From a virus, in the IMG/VR virus record IMGVR_UViG_3300049846_000568, positions 62,001 to 126,000 of that record: DNA of 64,000 nt; one strand, given 5' to 3'. Below are positions 26,908-35,100 of this stretch, in pieces (within the stretch, counting starts at the first letter, position 1; each line of letters starts with the position of its first letter). The notes under the pieces were generated by a model that was not told the DNA's origin, ran no database searches, and saw only the letters and a program-made list of their open reading frames with translations. A program made the translations under genes and the position numbers.

Positions 26908-28095
26908 TTAGTTGTCTAAGTAGATCGTGTGCTCCGAAGTTACTCCGTGAACTGGATGGACGAACTGCAAGTGCTGAGATGGTCTGCCCATAACGGCAAG
27001 GGTCTCTTGCGCATAAGTGTTGTAACTTTCGGGCGACCCACTGATCCTGAGGATTGAGCTACCAAGAGTCATCTTGCAGTTCTGGTGATAATGCCCCATG
27101 AATACGTCACCGAAAGGTTCGGGCACTGCGCCATCCTTCCAACCCATTACCTTCTTGTAGTAGGTGTGGCTAGACGTAGGAGGAGGTAGCTGGTCTCCGT
27201 GTATTAGTAACGTGCCATACTCGCCAATGGTATCAACAGCGTAGAAATTGCTTTCGCCATGACCATCTGGGATATCAAAGGTTACTCTTGGCTCATTTGC
27301 AAACATGTGCTCCACAATCTTGTAGAGCAGTCTGTCCATATTTGTCTCAGAGTTGTACTCTCTCCTACTGCGGCCACCAATTGATCCATGGTTGCCAATT
27401 ACGCCAACAAAGTGAACGTGCTCAAACTCCTGTAGAAGTCTGAGAATCATGTCTCGGATAATCTCCGGACCATTTACACCCACCTGCTTATACAGGCTTG
27501 AATCGATTAGGTGTGACTGACCAGAGAAGATATCCTCACCCTCAACAATGTCACCAATAAACCAAAGGTGGATATCTCTTACGGGATGATCTGCCCTCTG
27601 AACATTTGTTACCTCAATAATTCTCTCTGTATACTTAGCAATTCTCTCGCGGCATACTTCTGAGTTGTAGGTAGGGGTAACCTTGCCTAGCTGCCAGTCA
27701 GCGCAAACGGCTACTGCTGTTTCCTCGTCTCCACCAGAATAGCGAATCTTTGGCGGATCAACCTGAGGCGGGCGGATCTTCTCTACAGCCTCCTTCATAG
27801 CATCGTACACGGCGTCAACAGCGTGATGCTTGATGATCTTGTGCTTGTCTGCCAATCGGGCGAGACGAACTACCTCTTTACGAAGGAAGATGACTTCCTC
27901 TTCAAGATCTAGGTCGTCTAGACTATATGCTGGGGCCACGCTTTTAGCGACAGCTTCAGCAACATCTTGAGTCCAAGCTCTACGCTTCGCTTCATTCTCC
28001 GCGTTTCGCTTACATCTAGGACCGCAATACTTTTGATTGTGTACTACCGGCTCAAAAGTGTTGCTGCAATCTGGTCCAGCGCATTCTCTATCCAT
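26908..28095 (-). CDS. Metallophosphoesterase with N-terminal zinc finger
   Basis: A calcineurin-like metallophosphoesterase of 395 residues. Metal-binding blocks are in order: ADWQLGK (Asp133/Gln135), GDIVEGE (Asp182), GNHGS (Asn235/His236), HGDQ (His299) and GHYHQ (His335/His337). The first block has D-x-Q in place of the usual D-x-H, a known variant. The N-terminus carries a Cys4 zinc-binding site (Cys5, Cys10, Cys24, Cys28), followed by a helical linker with a coil (~62-110). Related enzymes act as DNA nucleases or phosphodiesterases; with a zinc finger in front, a nucleic acid substrate is plausible. It sits inside the baseplate gene run, 12 bases after baseplate J and 10 bases before the giant fibre gene, so it is transcribed late with structural proteins. 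Whether it enters the virion is unknown. Confidence 0.85.
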   Translation of the reverse strand: MDRECAGPDCSNTFEPVVHNQKYCGPRCKRNAENEAKRRAWTQDVAEAVAKSVAPAYSLDDLDLEEEVIFLRKEVVRLARLADKHKIIKHHAVDAVYDAMKEAVEKIRPPQVDPPKIRYSGGDEETAVAVCADWQLGKVTPTYNSEVCRERIAKYTERIIEVTNVQRADHPVRDIHLWFIGDIVEGEDIFSGQSHLIDSSLYKQVGVNGPEIIRDMILRLLQEFEHVHFVGVIGNHGSIGGRSRREYNSETNMDRLLYKIVEHMFANEPRVTFDIPDGHGESNFYAVDTIGEYGTLLIHGDQLPPPTSSHTYYKKVMGWKDGAVPEPFGDVFMGHYHQNCKMTLGSSILRISGSPESYNTYAQETLAVMGRPSQHLQFVHPVHGVTSEHTIYLDN

Positions 28096-28107
28096 AAACC
28101 TTCTTCT

Positions 28108-29247
28108 TTATGAGGCTATCTGTATTGTGATGCTACCAGGGATTACCTGCTCGTCGTCTTTGACTACGTAGTTCCTACGAATTGTCTCAACGCCGCGCGG
28201 TGCGAATCTATTGATACGCACGTCCTGGATAGCGGATGATGTGTCCATGATCGCCTGGATGAGTCTATTATACACCAAAGTATCGCCCGGAAGAAGCGAA
28301 TTGATGTAACGCATCACTGAAACTCTGACCATGTCTGCTAGGTTGTCTTCAACAACCGAAGATCCTAGCACAATCGATACTGAGATATCAACCAGGATCG
28401 TGCTCGGTTCCTTAACAATCATTCGTACGCCAACTGGCCGTACTTGGTCCATCGCAACTTTAGCCGAGGCGTAGACACCCACCGATGAGGTCGGGTTCTC
28501 CGCGATTACAAGAGCTTCAAAGGTTCCCATACCATAAGGAGCCTGGCGAATCTTCACATCGCGTACACCATTGACATTTAGGGCGGCGAACCTAACTGCA
28601 TCTGAAGTTCCGGAACTTGCTACACGGATAGCCTTAACTAGTCGTACTCGGAAGTTTTGATCGCTCTCATATCCAGGCTGTGGAGCAATAGCCTTAGGGT
28701 TTGTACAGTTTACCGTAGTACCTGGAGGAGAGGTAAAGTTATGGGTAGTCAGCGTATTAGCGGCGGCGCTGAACATCCCGTCGCTGAAACTTGGACGAAT
28801 CGAAGCAAAGACCTTTGTACGGCCCGCCTGAATGATCGCCTCGGCCGTTGTATCGAACGCGAGCTGCCTACCAATGAACGAATCTATTCCCGTATATACC
28901 CGAGTTCCTGAAGGAATGACAATATCGGAACCATAAGGCGTATCAATGTAGAAATAAAACGCTCCAAGCTGCGCATTAACGGCAGCCATATCCGATAAAG
29001 TACGGCGTCTAATGCCATAGAGTTCCCCCAAAAGATCTAATGATCTACCTGTAGCGGTAGAAATAACAGACTGAGCAAGGTTGTACTCTAAGGCATCATA
29101 CATGTCGCCCAACTGCTCACTAATGGCCTCGGTAAATGCCCGTGCTACAGAACCTGGACTAGTAGAAGTGATGGGAGTATCCTTCTCAAGCCGCCAAAGG
29201 GCCTCTCTCAAGATCTCTGCTCGTCTCTTTCTAGCATAAATTGCCAT
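28108..29247 (-). CDS. Baseplate J-like wedge protein
   Basis: A 379-residue protein of the baseplate J / T4 gp6-gp47 type, which forms the inner wedge ring around the hub in contractile tails. Recognisable features are the N-terminal helical block (TSPGSVARAFTEAISEQLGDMYDALEYNL...), the TGRSLDLLGELYGIRR motif, the beta insertion with IPSGTRVY, the DQNFRVRLVKAIR segment and the C-terminal repeats built on VNGVRDVKIRQAPYGMGTFE. The ATG at 29247 overlaps the stop of the gp25-like gene as TAATG, the usual gp25-J pairing in myovirus baseplates. Its length is normal for the family. Confidence 0.92.
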   Translation of the reverse strand: MAIYARKRRAEILREALWRLEKDTPITSTSPGSVARAFTEAISEQLGDMYDALEYNLAQSVISTATGRSLDLLGELYGIRRRTLSDMAAVNAQLGAFYFYIDTPYGSDIVIPSGTRVYTGIDSFIGRQLAFDTTAEAIIQAGRTKVFASIRPSFSDGMFSAAANTLTTHNFTSPPGTTVNCTNPKAIAPQPGYESDQNFRVRLVKAIRVASSGTSDAVRFAALNVNGVRDVKIRQAPYGMGTFEALVIAENPTSSVGVYASAKVAMDQVRPVGVRMIVKEPSTILVDISVSIVLGSSVVEDNLADMVRVSVMRYINSLLPGDTLVYNRLIQAIMDTSSAIQDVRINRFAPRGVETIRRNYVVKDDEQVIPGSITIQIAS

Positions 29248-29627
29248 TACTGAACCCCTAAGTCTTGCTCTACGGATAGGATCAGCTGACTGCGTGATCC
29301 ACTTTCAATGAAGATATCAAATCTAATCGTTTGTGGACCGGTCGGCACTGCGTTGATCCTGATCGGCTTACCAATAAATCGTCCCTCCCTATTGAGAGCC
29401 TCCTCTATCAATGCCGCCCCATACTGTCCTGTAGCCTCTGTTTGGGGCATGCCGAAGAGCTGCGAAAGCTCCGTACCCAGTGTGGGATATAGTACAAAGT
29501 CAGCGGGCTCTGTCTTCACGCGTATATAAGCCTGCTGTGCGTCGTCTCGCCACGGTGATTCCGTTATCGCAATATCGCCAGAAGGGCTCACCTTAATGTC
29601 CCCATCTTCAGAGAAATACCAATCCAT
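29247..29627 (-). CDS. gp25-like baseplate wedge protein
   Basis: A 126-residue protein of the gp25/GPW (or XkdS/DUF2634-like) group, which initiates sheath polymerisation at the baseplate. It shows the short N-terminal strands with D-I-x-x-S-x-S-G-D-I-A, then WRDDAQQAYIRVKTEPADF, YPTLGTEL, the helix ALIEEALNREGRF and closing beta strands. It is coupled by TAATG overlaps to the protein before it and to baseplate J after it, the expected neighbourhood. No lysozyme residues are expected or seen. Confidence 0.85.
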   Translation of the reverse strand: MDWYFSEDGDIKVSPSGDIAITESPWRDDAQQAYIRVKTEPADFVLYPTLGTELSQLFGMPQTEATGQYGAALIEEALNREGRFIGKPIRINAVPTGPQTIRFDIFIESGSRSQLILSVEQDLGVQ

Positions 29628-29986
29628 TATACCTCTTCCTCCAGGAAGTCATCAAAGCCTCTAAAGATGCCAACGCCCTCTTCGGGGTCGTATTCGTAGA
29701 AAGCAGGCTCAGTAAACTTAGTAGCACGATCGTTGAAGGTTCGCTTGTTCCAAACCAGTCCACCATGATCCTTGGTTAGGAACTTGATCTTATCAGCAAC
29801 AAATGTGATGCTGCGGTTTTGTGGGTGCAGGATGATAGCCAAACCCTCACCAGCTACAATCTCAACGTCACCAGAGTCCGTCAACCTAACAAAAGCGTTT
29901 GTGAACTGATGCGTAATGCCCACCTCCGTGGGACTATACCGCTCATGCTCTGCGATCTTGAATGTAGGTCTTTCAATCCTGTCCAT
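29627..29986 (-). CDS. Small baseplate-associated protein of unknown family
   Basis: A 119-residue, mostly beta protein. I do not recognise the family. It has a hydrophobic beta core (DVEIVAGEGLAIILHPQNRSITFVADKIKFLT, about residues 40-71) and an acidic C-terminus (GFDDFLEEEV). It lies eight bases after the OB-fold spike-like gene and overlaps the gp25-like gene by one base (TAATG), so it is part of the central baseplate set. In comparable operons this slot holds a spike tip, a PAAR-like protein or a wedge adaptor. I see no PAAR metal site, so adaptor is the better guess. Confidence 0.65.
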   Translation of the reverse strand: MDRIERPTFKIAEHERYSPTEVGITHQFTNAFVRLTDSGDVEIVAGEGLAIILHPQNRSITFVADKIKFLTKDHGGLVWNKRTFNDRATKFTEPAFYEYDPEEGVGIFRGFDDFLEEEV

Positions 29987-29994
29987 TACACATC

Positions 29995-30366
29995 CTACAT
30001 ATTGAGGTAAAACTGGGATACGCCGCTTCTTGCATCTGTGTGACGATAGTAGTCTCTCTTCTGGTACAGATGATTAAAGAAGTGCGTGATGACGGGTCGC
30101 GACTCATTCCTTGAGCTTAGAAAAGTGACAAAACAGGGTCTGCCTGGCTCCGGTGCCGCCATTTGTAGCCCCATATATGTCGGGCAGGGGACCTTATCTA
30201 GAATCTGTTGAATACCATCAGAATCTGGGGCAGACAAGATAACAGTGGCGGTATTGTTATTGGGATCATAGGAACTAATGATACCATAACGCGGAACCGG
30301 CGACCCCATATGCCGCTGGGCGGCCTTGTCGTCAATATACTTGTCGAACTTAGGATAGTTTGCCAT
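29995..30366 (-). CDS. OB-fold baseplate spike/hub protein (gp5/gpV-like N-terminal domain)
   Basis: A 123-residue protein whose core (PRYGIISSYDPNNNTATVIL ... CPTYMGLQMAAPEPGRPCFV) has the strand order of the OB-fold domain of T4 gp5, P2 gpV and related baseplate assembly proteins, which sits between hub and membrane-piercing spike. There is no lysozyme domain and no long beta-helix, so the spike itself would be short or made from another product. It is encoded 11 bases after the M15-like lysin and eight bases before the small baseplate protein, consistent with a central hub position. The OB-fold assignment is by eye. Confidence 0.65.
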   Translation of the reverse strand: MANYPKFDKYIDDKAAQRHMGSPVPRYGIISSYDPNNNTATVILSAPDSDGIQQILDKVPCPTYMGLQMAAPEPGRPCFVTFLSSRNESRPVITHFFNHLYQKRDYYRHTDARSGVSQFYLNM

Positions 30367-30377
30367 CTATATAGTAC

Positions 30378-31241
30378 CTACTTAATCTGTATATGCACGT
30401 GGTTAGGATTGTCTGGAAAGTCGTAGACATTCTTACCGTTTGCTGGCGGTAGTGGAGTGCTTCTGGTTCCTCGCCCAAAGCCAATACTCCAGGATGTGTC
30501 CATCATATCAATAACGGCAGAAACTAGTTTGTTTGCTAGTTCGTCACTGCCATTCGTCTGCTTATGGTCAATGTAATCGATGTCGATACAGAATCCCGCG
30601 CCATGAGATGTTGGACTCTCTGGACGGATAAAGGAACTGATCTGAATTGGGAACTGATCTGCTGCACCAACAACTAATCCGAGAAGGCGAACATCTACTT
30701 CGGTCTTACCCATACTGAGGGGGACTGAACCACCATTAGCGAGTGTTTCGAATTGGCCACGTGGATTACCTGGGTCAAACGTAATGTTGGGATGGGTGAT
30801 AATCTTCTGAGCAAGGTCCTGAACCTTACCAGAAACGAACTTTCCTGTTCCACCTACATACGTTCCGGTAGGTTGGGTAGACGAAGCCGAAGTATATGCT
30901 GTTGATGCGATATTCCCAGCCTTGGATGGATCAGGGTCGGCATAAACGACATCATATGGATTAAGCTTGTCGTCTCGCCTCGTGAACAAGGTTTCCTGCC
31001 CCATTGCCCCGAGCTCCTTGCTGAGCTCCTGATTAAATGCGTCATATGTGGCACCGGTGGGCTTATATAGGGCGACACCCTGGAGAGCATCGGAGATGCT
31101 ATATGTAGTCATGGCTAGAATAGGCTCACTGCTCTGTGATTGTGTGGTCTTCAGTGGAGTTCTACCTCCCTGATTTTCTACCTGCGCTTTTGCAAAAGTC
31201 TTTGCGTCTTTGAAGTCGCCCAAAGAATAATTGAAACCCAT
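30378..31241 (-). CDS. Tail-associated lysin: docking domain + M15-like D,D-peptidase
   Basis: A 287-residue protein of two parts. Residues 1-~110 form a module nearly repeated in the next gene (the shared ...YDAFNQELSKELG... region). After a Ser/Thr/Gly linker, residues ~135-287 resemble zinc D,D-carboxypeptidases/endopeptidases of the M15 type: SHGAGFCID gives His213 and Asp220 (the SxHxxGxAxD pattern) and NHVHIQI gives His283. These would bind zinc and cut peptidoglycan stem peptides. With the sister lysin it probably opens the cell wall locally during injection. The ATG at 31241 overlaps the previous stop as TAATG, with GGGGG upstream. The catalytic Glu/Asp before the HxH is not obvious, so activity is likely but unproven. 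Confidence 0.8.
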   Translation of the reverse strand: MGFNYSLGDFKDAKTFAKAQVENQGGRTPLKTTQSQSSEPILAMTTYSISDALQGVALYKPTGATYDAFNQELSKELGAMGQETLFTRRDDKLNPYDVVYADPDPSKAGNIASTAYTSASSTQPTGTYVGGTGKFVSGKVQDLAQKIITHPNITFDPGNPRGQFETLANGGSVPLSMGKTEVDVRLLGLVVGAADQFPIQISSFIRPESPTSHGAGFCIDIDYIDHKQTNGSDELANKLVSAVIDMMDTSWSIGFGRGTRSTPLPPANGKNVYDFPDNPNHVHIQIK

Positions 31242-32143
31242 TATGAAGTACCCCCTCTAACTTTGTTCACCGCATCTATTGCAGCGGGTAGGTATTTCCG
31301 TACGTCCAAATCTGGTCTGCTACCGTCCGCAGAAGTGCCATCGGGATTGGTTGCCCAAGGTCTTAAGTTTGTGCCGCCTTTAGACAAGAAATACATAGCT
31401 TTGGCGTTAGTCCAAGGATCGGTAAGGTCCCTAGCACGCCATTCTGTCAGATACTGCGGTAGCATGGCGCCATCAATGACATTGAACTGCCAAAGACCCC
31501 AAGAATTATCCCCTGTTGAGGCATTACCATTATGCGCTTGAGAGTTACCTGAGGACTCACGCTGAGAAATCGCAACAAACAAGGCAGCTCTGTTCGGATC
31601 AGTAATGCCAACGGACAAAACCAGATCAGCTCTCTGCTCCATTGTTAGTTGACCGGCTGGCCAGGACTTGCCAGGTGGCGGAGTAAAGACCTCTGTGCCG
31701 GGACCGGGATTCGGGTTAATGCTAGTACCGGCGCCACCCCCCTCAACTGATGGAGCTGCAGGACCACTTGATCCGGGTGGCATTGAGGAGCTTCCATCCT
31801 GTAGGGTGATGCTGCCAAGCGTAGATGGATCTGGATCTCTCACGAAAACATCATAAGGAGTAAGCTTGTTGTCTCTAAGTTCCCACCGAGCCTCAAGCCC
31901 CATATCACCAAGTTCCTTACTTAACTCCTGATTAAACGCGTCATAGGTTACGGCGGGATGCTTGTAAAGAGCCATGCCCTGCATGGCATCAGAGATGCCA
32001 TAGGTGGTCATAGCCAAGACTGGCTCATCACTCTTAGATTGGGTGGTGTGGAGACCTTTCATGACCCCCTGTTGTTCGACCTGGGCCTTAACAAAGGTTT
32101 TGCTGTCTTTTATGTCTCCAAACTTGAAATTTACGTCGCCCAT
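31241..32143 (-). CDS. Tail-associated lysin: docking domain + lysozyme-like transglycosylase
   Basis: A 300-residue protein. Residues 1-~110 are the same docking module as in the M15-like lysin, at very high identity. A Pro/Gly-rich linker (~118-165) leads to a lysozyme-like domain: ISQRESSGNSQAHNG with the likely catalytic Glu196, the SWGLWQFN motif (215-221) and a C-terminal helical part with the pattern DPWTNAKAMYFLS ... LRPW. This matches SLT-type transglycosylase/lysozyme folds, which cleave the glycan strand of peptidoglycan. It is coupled to the giant hub gene before it and the M15-like lysin after it by TAATG overlaps. Different catalytic heads on one anchoring module suggest that both attach to the same hub site or to neighbouring equivalent sites. 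Confidence 0.85.
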   Translation of the reverse strand: MGDVNFKFGDIKDSKTFVKAQVEQQGVMKGLHTTQSKSDEPVLAMTTYGISDAMQGMALYKHPAVTYDAFNQELSKELGDMGLEARWELRDNKLTPYDVFVRDPDPSTLGSITLQDGSSSMPPGSSGPAAPSVEGGGAGTSINPNPGPGTEVFTPPPGKSWPAGQLTMEQRADLVLSVGITDPNRAALFVAISQRESSGNSQAHNGNASTGDNSWGLWQFNVIDGAMLPQYLTEWRARDLTDPWTNAKAMYFLSKGGTNLRPWATNPDGTSADGSRPDLDVRKYLPAAIDAVNKVRGGTS

Positions 32144-35100
32144 TATTTCGGTCCAAGGATTGCGCCTCTATCGAGATCGTTTAGAGTTAACTTTGTGGTG
32201 TCGACATCTGCGTAGCCGGCCATAATCATCTGCCAGTTAGCGGTGTATGGCAGGCCGTTGTCGAGATATCCATCCCAAGCTGCAGCCGGAACTGGAGATG
32301 GCTTCCAGCCACCATTACCGTCTGGTATACGCCCCGCCTGAGCCATCAGAACTTCTTCCCTTGATACGTCGGGGGCATCGGGGGCGTTGTGGAATACCAC
32401 GGCCAGCTCACGACCCCAGTGCTCTTGCGGCCTCGACTTCAGTTGGCGCACCACCACAACAGTACCCACCGGTATGATAGACTCCAGGTATTCTTTGGCT
32501 CTAAGGCCAATGTCGTCTTCTGGGACATATTCTGGGTTCTGGTGATTCGCAAGCTCGGGGGCTCGAACACCAGAAAGACGGAAGCTCAATTCGACATTTG
32601 CCCCATTGGCGGCTAGATCGCCACCAACAACAATGCCGTTAAGGGTATCGCCGTCTTCTACCTTTGTTACACGCATAAGAGAAACAATATACTGCTCATC
32701 AAGCATTGGGCCGTCAGGGGATAGACCTGCGATATCTAGGATATGACCCTGAGTTTGTGCAACCCACCAACTCGTCTGCTTATATGCTAGAGCAGTATCT
32801 ACCTCATTCCAGCCTAGATTGCTTAGCAGTTCATTAACCGTAATGCGGCCGTCAGTATCGACGCGAATACCTAAGATGTTGGGGAGCAGCTCTATTGTAT
32901 GGAAGCGACCAACCGCAACACCTTGAGCATATGATAGTCCGGCGTCCATGGGCTGACCATCCTTTGTAAGGTACTGGATATAGCAGCCGTGTTGATCTAG
33001 GAGGTTGTCCTTTACCCAGCTCCAAATATCCCAACCAAGATCCTTGAGAAGTCCAATACCAGGAATATTGCCAGCCTGTAAAGCTAGAAGATCCGTATTG
33101 TTCGGATTACCACCCTGAGGCCCGAGGGGCAATCCACCCTTCTGCTGATCCGCTGCTTCGCCCTGGCTCTTAACTTCTTCAAGAAGCTTCATACGATCTG
33201 CTTCTGTCTGATATAGACCTGTCGCCTTTGCCGCAACGAAATCCTTAACAATTGCATTTGCGCCACCATCATACACGGTGTGCCCAATCATTGGGACCGA
33301 GAGCATTTGTGCAAGGTCTGCTGTTGTGATCCAATCACGAGTTCTAAGGATGCTTGTATCGTCTGCAAAAACGCCCATGTGGTGCCGTGTATCGTCGCGA
33401 ATGTTCTTCGCACCAAACAATGCCGTAATCCACTTCGTAAACGTCCATCGAGCTGGGTCGTTGATTGTAACAAGCGCATTTGGTGTGATGGCGGTTATGA
33501 ATCCCTCTTCCGGAGTGAAGTGGTGTGTAACAGCCTCAACCTCAACAAGACCATACATGCGCTCGTAAACGTCTGCGATATAAACCAAGTCGTGAGCCCT
33601 AATGTCTGGATCTCCCAGCACGAAGATCTCACCCTGGTAGATATCTTTCAGGCTCTCCTTCAAATGCCACAACGCAATACGCTTAGACAGTAGCTCATCT
33701 GAAGATCCTTGAGCTGCCTTACTATAGCCTCTCAGCGTTTCGATTGGATTCATTAGTGGGTGAAGGAACGAAAAGAAGCCCTCACCATTTGCGTTATCCC
33801 AATAGATACCAGTCTCAACGGCCTTCTCGTTCTGAAGGTTAGACTGAATACCCTTGTCAAAGTACACGGTTACTGGATACTTACCATCAGAACTTGCCGT
33901 AACGACTGTAGATACACCATTTAGATTTTCCTGAATACCGTTGCCAAGGATGTGTTGGAATGAATCGATATAATGCAGCCTCTGGAACGGTTCGCGAATC
34001 TCGATAACTGGTTCACCATACTCACGGGTGAATGGATTGTCCACCATCTTCAGTAGGTCGGGCCTGCCATCGGGTAGGTAAGAGCCCTCGGCGTAGTAGA
34101 TGGAGTCGTTTAGCACTCGATTAAGGACTCGAGCCTGACGCTGCATGTTGCCGACCATATCAAGGCCATAGCCCAGCTGCTGGATCTGGCCGCGGAAGAG
34201 AGCAATGAGACCCTGCAGTGAGTTAGCGGAGACCGAAAGCAGTCTGCCAATTGTATTGTTGTATGAGTTAGAGAGGTCTTCAAGCCGTCGAGCTAATGGG
34301 TTCTGAGACTTCTTGCCTGGATCTGAGTAATCTTGCAACCACTTTAGTAACTCCGTTGCACTATCTGATAGTTCGCCATTTGGCCCCCTATCCCACTTCT
34401 TTGTCCAATCGGTAATTGGACCCTTAACCTCCGTATTTGATAGTGGGTCTGAGCCGTGGAATGCATCGCGAGCTGTAATCCTCAGGAATTCCTTCCAAGC
34501 CAGACGCACACGGCTATTCCCAAAATCGCACAATTCATTGGCATTTACGGCGTCGGTAAGTTCTTCTATCTTGCCCGGAGGAATAATGAACGCTACTGGA
34601 CCAAGAACGGCTGTCGCTCCCGCCTTTGCTAGTCCCTGACCAAACCAGTTACCGGTGATAAACTCGACACCAGTAGCCAGCATTGAATCCGTTGGCAGGA
34701 TAGAGGTGTTGAAATCCGTCGTGACCACAAGCCAAGCCCTAGCATACGGGTGCTGCCACAGGAACTTCTTGAACGTACCAACAAGAAGAGTTGGTAGATA
34801 GTCATACTTATCATCAGCGCGATCGGGATCATATTCGTCAATGGATCCGTCAGCCCAAATGCTAACCCTGGCCCCAGGCGGGTTCTTTGATGCCGCCTGC
34901 CAATAGGCTTCCTCTTCGAGGGTATAACGTCCAGCATTATCTACGAGTGGGTCGTACTTGTCGTCGCCTTCTGCTGGAGCGAATTCTTTCTTTGTCTCTG
35001 GGTCAGCATCGAAAAGGTAATCTCTACGAGTCTTCCAGGGACTTTCCTTAATCTCCGCTATCACCCCATACTTGTCCCCTTTACTGCCAATACCCCAGCT

